From an uncultured Selenomonadaceae bacterium (GTDB taxonomy: Bacteria; Bacillota; Negativicutes; Selenomonadales; Selenomonadaceae): 7,181 nt of DNA. Position numbers and translations under genes: made by a program. This document shows, in pieces, positions 4,742 to 7,181 of this stretch. The first letter of the stretch is position 1, and the number at the start of each line of letters is the position of its first letter. The stretch is taken from contig CAJODU010000079.1 of the NCBI GenBank assembly GCA_905233325.1, positions 1 through 7,181 of the forward strand. The letters run 5' to 3'. A model generated the notes under the pieces. That model had not been told where the DNA came from. It worked only from the letters and a program-made list of their open reading frames with translations, and searched no databases.

Positions 4742-6625
4742 ATGCAGAATCTGGTTTACACGATTAAGGCTAATACTCCCAAAAATGAGATTATCAATCT
4801 CCTCAAAGAACACCCCGAAATTAAATTCGTCTCGCTCGTCGGAATTGACCTCGCAGGAAATGATACTGACGAAAAAATCCCGATGAGGGTCTTTTTGAAG
4901 GATATTGACGACTTTTACGCCGGTACTGCCGTTCAGACTGACGGCTCCAGCGTCGTTTTGCCCGGAATTGCAACCCTCAACAATGCAAAAGTTGATATGC
5001 CGATTGATCCGACTGTAAATTGGTTCGTTGATTATAACTTTGAATACTTCGACGATGAAACGAATAAGCCCGTCGGCACTCTGAGGATCCCAAGTTTTTT
5101 GATTCACGAGGGCAATCGCGTCGACTCTCGTGCCGTTTTGACCGATACTCTCTCCTTCGTCAAGCGTGAACTCCTGGAAATTTTCAAAAGTCACGAAAAA
5201 ATTGACGGCCTCGCCATCAGCGGTGAAGATATTGTTGATATTTCTTTCACTTCGGCGACAGAGTTGGAATTTTGGGTGAAAACTCCGCTCGAAGAGGCTG
5301 CCATTAAGGAAATGAGTGCGTCGCAGGTTATGCAGGAGCAGTATTGGGAGCGCACACACGGTGCCGTTCGCTGTGCATTGGAAAAATGCGTCGTTGAACT
5401 TGACAAATATGATTTGAACGTTGAAATGGGTCACAAGGAAGTTGGTGGTCTCAAAGCTCAAATTGACGAATCCGGCCACTTGACTCACGTCTGCGAGCAG
5501 TTGGAAATTGATTGGCGATTTGCTGACGCAGTTCAGGCGGCAGACAATGAAATTTTGGTCAGGACGATTGTCAAGGAAACTTTCCGTACGGAAGGTCTTG
5601 AGGTTAGTTTCAAGGCAAAGCCGATGATTGGACTTGCAGGGAATGGTGAGCACACACATATTGGTCTTGCCGCTATCACTTCCGACGGCAAAATCCACAA
5701 TCTTTTTGCCGCGAACAATCCCGAAGATGATTTTATGAGTGCGGTCGGCTACGGCTCGATTATGGGACTTTTGAAAAATTATGAGGTTATCAATCCGTTT
5801 GTGAGTGCCACTAACGATTCACTCAACAGATTAAAGCCCGGTTTTGAGGCTCCTGTCTGTATTGTGACTTCGCTCGGCCATACTCCGAAAATTCCGTCAC
5901 GTAACAGAACAATTCTCGCCGGTTTGATTCGCGACTTGAAAAATCCAATGGCGACGAGATTTGAACTTCGTGCATGCAATCCTTACACGAATACTTATCT
6001 TGTACTTGCGGCGGCTTACTCAGCGATTCTTGACGGCGTGAGAGTTGCGGTTGATCGCTCATCTGTCGATTTGTTGACGGAACTCAGTAAAAAAGCCGGT
6101 CAAGATGGATTTTATCTCGAAAAAAGCCGTGCTTACCGCTCCGAAGAAGATGTTTTTGAGGATTACACGGCAGAAGAGCGCGATTCAATGTTTGGTATTC
6201 CACCTGCAACTGTTTGGGAGAATATGGAGGCATTTGAAAAATATCCTGCGAAGGTCAATGTCATCACTGCCAGCGGTGCACTCCGTCTGCAAATTATTAA
6301 ATCTTTCAAAGAAGGTGCACTTCTCCGCTGGAAAACAGAATTGATTGCACGAATTTTGCCGGAAATGAGAAATATCGTCCGCAAGTCTCACAAAATCGAA
6401 ACGGATTTCCGCACAGATCAAGATTCTTACAACTGGAATAAAATCAAAACAGCTCGCGAATATCTCGCCAAAGATTCAATCGAATCAAAATCACTGTTCA
6501 CACGTTTGACTAATGCACTTAACGGCGGCGATTATTCTGCCGCATCAAAATTGCAGGTTGAAATGTACGACAAAATCGAAGAACTCAAGCAGCTCTACGA
6601 TGAGTACAAAAAAAATATCATCTAA
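4742..6625 (+). CDS. glnA: Glutamine synthetase, long divergent GSI-like form
   Basis: Predicted ATP-dependent condensation of ammonia and glutamate to glutamine. It has 627 aa, well above the 440-470 of usual GSI and below the roughly 700-730 of GSIII. The N-terminal beta-grasp domain (about 14-100) holds TDGSS (66-70; D67 matches E. coli D50). Catalytic landmarks are ELEF (E174, E176), HKEVG (E233), QLEID (E255), GNGEHTHIG (H304, equivalent to H269), GFEAP (E369), SRNR (386-389) and FELR (E408, R410). The two metal ligands E233 and E255 are 22 residues apart against 8 in E. coli, implying an insertion of about 14. A further insertion of about 7 lies between GFEAP and SRNR. Beyond E408 there are 219 residues against about 110 in GSI; the end looks helical and charged (about 597-624). 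I see no equivalent of the Tyr397 adenylylation site. The amtB-PII context supports a role in ammonium assimilation. A related gamma-glutamyl ligase activity cannot be fully excluded. Confidence 0.92.
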   Translation: MQNLVYTIKANTPKNEIINLLKEHPEIKFVSLVGIDLAGNDTDEKIPMRVFLKDIDDFYAGTAVQTDGSSVVLPGIATLNNAKVDMPIDPTVNWFVDYNFEYFDDETNKPVGTLRIPSFLIHEGNRVDSRAVLTDTLSFVKRELLEIFKSHEKIDGLAISGEDIVDISFTSATELEFWVKTPLEEAAIKEMSASQVMQEQYWERTHGAVRCALEKCVVELDKYDLNVEMGHKEVGGLKAQIDESGHLTHVCEQLEIDWRFADAVQAADNEILVRTIVKETFRTEGLEVSFKAKPMIGLAGNGEHTHIGLAAITSDGKIHNLFAANNPEDDFMSAVGYGSIMGLLKNYEVINPFVSATNDSLNRLKPGFEAPVCIVTSLGHTPKIPSRNRTILAGLIRDLKNPMATRFELRACNPYTNTYLVLAAAYSAILDGVRVAVDRSSVDLLTELSKKAGQDGFYLEKSRAYRSEEDVFEDYTAEERDSMFGIPPATVWENMEAFEKYPAKVNVITASGALRLQIIKSFKEGALLRWKTELIARILPEMRNIVRKSHKIETDFRTDQDSYNWNKIKTAREYLAKDSIESKSLFTRLTNALNGGDYSAASKLQVEMYDKIEELKQLYDEYKKNII

Positions 6626-6641
6626 ATTGGAAATTTGAAAC

Positions 6642-6687
6642 AAAAGGGCAGGGAGTAACTATTCTGCTCTCTGCCTTTCAATTTTAA
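6642..6687 (+). terminator. Probable intrinsic terminator or attenuator after glnA
   Basis: AAAGGGCAGGGAG (6643-6655) pairs with CTCTCTGCCTTT (6667-6678), with one bulged G, one G-U wobble and an 11-base loop. The tail TTTCAATTTTAATT is T-rich but interrupted, so termination may be partial. It lies 17 bases after the glnA stop and only about 30 bases before the next gene, leaving little room for an independent promoter. Read-through could therefore feed the amidotransferase gene. Confidence 0.65.
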
Positions 6688-6707
6688 TTCAGGAGAGCTG
6701 ATGATAT

Positions 6708-7181
6708 ATGTGTAGAATCGGAGCAATCAAAAGTAAAAAGCCGGTTCATCCTTCAGCGGCGTTGAGATTAATGTTGCCGCAGCAAGAAGGGCATGATAAT
6801 TCCGGTTTCGCTATGGTCATGCAAGACCTTTCCGGCGTGTTTTCACTGTACAAAGATAAGCCGCTGCTGTCTATGGCCTGCACAAAACAAGGTGCACGAC
6901 TCGTTGAAGACTATATGGCGTCGCAAAATTTCATTAAAATGGCGGAATGGTTGCCGGTGCCGAATAAACAGCCTAATTTGGACATTCAAGCTATGCCGTA
7001 TTACATTTTCAGAAATTATGATTATCCTGAGTATATTGAGGATAAATCTAAACGTGAGGCACTTTTGCTTGATACGCGGCTCGAATTGCGAAAAATTTTG
7101 ACGGAATCCAATCAAGGCTATGTTTATTCATTTTGGCCGGACGTTTTGACGCTGAAAGAAATCGGCGATCCACGCGATATT
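6708..7181 (+). CDS. Class II glutamine amidotransferase, split glutamate synthase type (5' part)
   Basis: Partial: 158 codons are open to the window end with no stop. The protein starts MCRIGAIKS, so Cys2 becomes the N-terminal nucleophile after Met removal, the Ntn-hydrolase hallmark that frees ammonia from glutamine. The block QQEGHDNSGFAMVMQDL (25-41) resembles the QxRGxxxxG region of class II amidotransferases in the altered form I associate with stand-alone GltB1-like subunits of archaeal-type, split glutamate synthases. Later segments such as YVYSFWPDVLTLKEIG (138-153) fit that group from memory. Cys2 chemistry fixes the start at ATG 6708. The SD AGGAG (6691-6695) is rather far, 12 bases upstream. 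Expected partners just downstream are an FMN glutamate synthase subunit and a GXGXG subunit. An asparagine synthase or PurF-like role is less likely given the motifs and the glnA neighbour. Confidence 0.88.
   Translation, partial: MCRIGAIKSKKPVHPSAALRLMLPQQEGHDNSGFAMVMQDLSGVFSLYKDKPLLSMACTKQGARLVEDYMASQNFIKMAEWLPVPNKQPNLDIQAMPYYIFRNYDYPEYIEDKSKREALLLDTRLELRKILTESNQGYVYSFWPDVLTLKEIGDPRDI

Noticed and set aside
4418..5698. Long open frame of 426 codons on the minus strand across the PII and glutamine synthetase genes
   Set aside because: It lies antisense to two strongly supported genes, has no recognisable domain, no SD was seen, and the openness can follow from codon bias of the sense strand. 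Treated as a shadow.
6635..6665. Possible promoter for the amidotransferase (TTGAAA at 6635-6640 with TAACTA or TATTCT downstream)
   Set aside because: Spacers of 15 or 19 bases and weak -10 matches, and it overlaps the hairpin arms. Not convincing.
6793..7101. Plus-strand open frame of 102 codons overlapping the amidotransferase
   Set aside because: It is out of frame with the conserved amidotransferase sequence and is rich in Cys, Trp and Arg without any domain. A shadow of the real gene.

Overview
The window reads as ordinary bacterial chromosome: eight genes, all on the + strand, tightly packed with strong Shine-Dalgarno sequences. Several traits point to an anaerobic Bacillota (Firmicutes) bacterium: a PII protein without the uridylylation tyrosine, a TTG start for cysE, base composition that looks moderate by eye, a long divergent glutamine synthetase, and a free-standing glutamate-synthase-type amidotransferase. 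The Negativicutes/Selenomonas side of the phylum is my best guess, but this is inferred from gene style and not proven here.

Region 1 (24-2885) is a housekeeping operon. It holds a Cof-type HAD phosphatase, ispD and ispF (two steps of the MEP isoprenoid pathway) and cysE (serine acetyltransferase, first step of cysteine synthesis). The HAD and ispD genes overlap by one base (TAATG), ispF begins directly after the ispD stop, and cysE follows after a 34-base gap. A Rho-independent terminator (2887-2923) closes the operon. CysE carries an unusual charged, probably coiled-coil C-terminal tail.

Region 2 (2886-3036) is the only sizeable intergenic stretch, 151 bases. It contains the terminator, then a well-formed sigma-A-type promoter (TTTACA-N17-TAGAAT). 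A 7-bp-arm inverted repeat fills most of the promoter spacer, and a 10-bp perfect palindrome lies at the expected transcription start. Both are candidate operators for nitrogen control.

Region 3 (3037-6625) is an ammonium assimilation operon: amtB (ammonium channel), a PII signalling protein and a glutamine synthetase. The SD of each of the last two genes overlaps the stop codon of the gene before it. The likely logic is uptake through AmtB, gating and sensing by PII, and capture of ammonium as glutamine. The PII T-loop has Phe where the uridylylated Tyr would be, so sensing is probably by direct effector binding. The glutamine synthetase is about 160 residues longer than a typical GSI, with two internal insertions near the active site and a C-terminal extension.

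Region 4 (6626-7181) has an imperfect terminator-like hairpin, then the 5' part of a class II glutamine amidotransferase of the split glutamate synthase type, cut by the window end. Glutamine made by the upstream synthetase would be the substrate of this enzyme, extending the theme to a GS-GOGAT locus.

I see no mobile elements, CRISPR arrays, tRNA or rRNA genes. No wholly new system is evident. The most unusual items are the glutamine synthetase architecture, the amtB promoter symmetry and the CysE tail.
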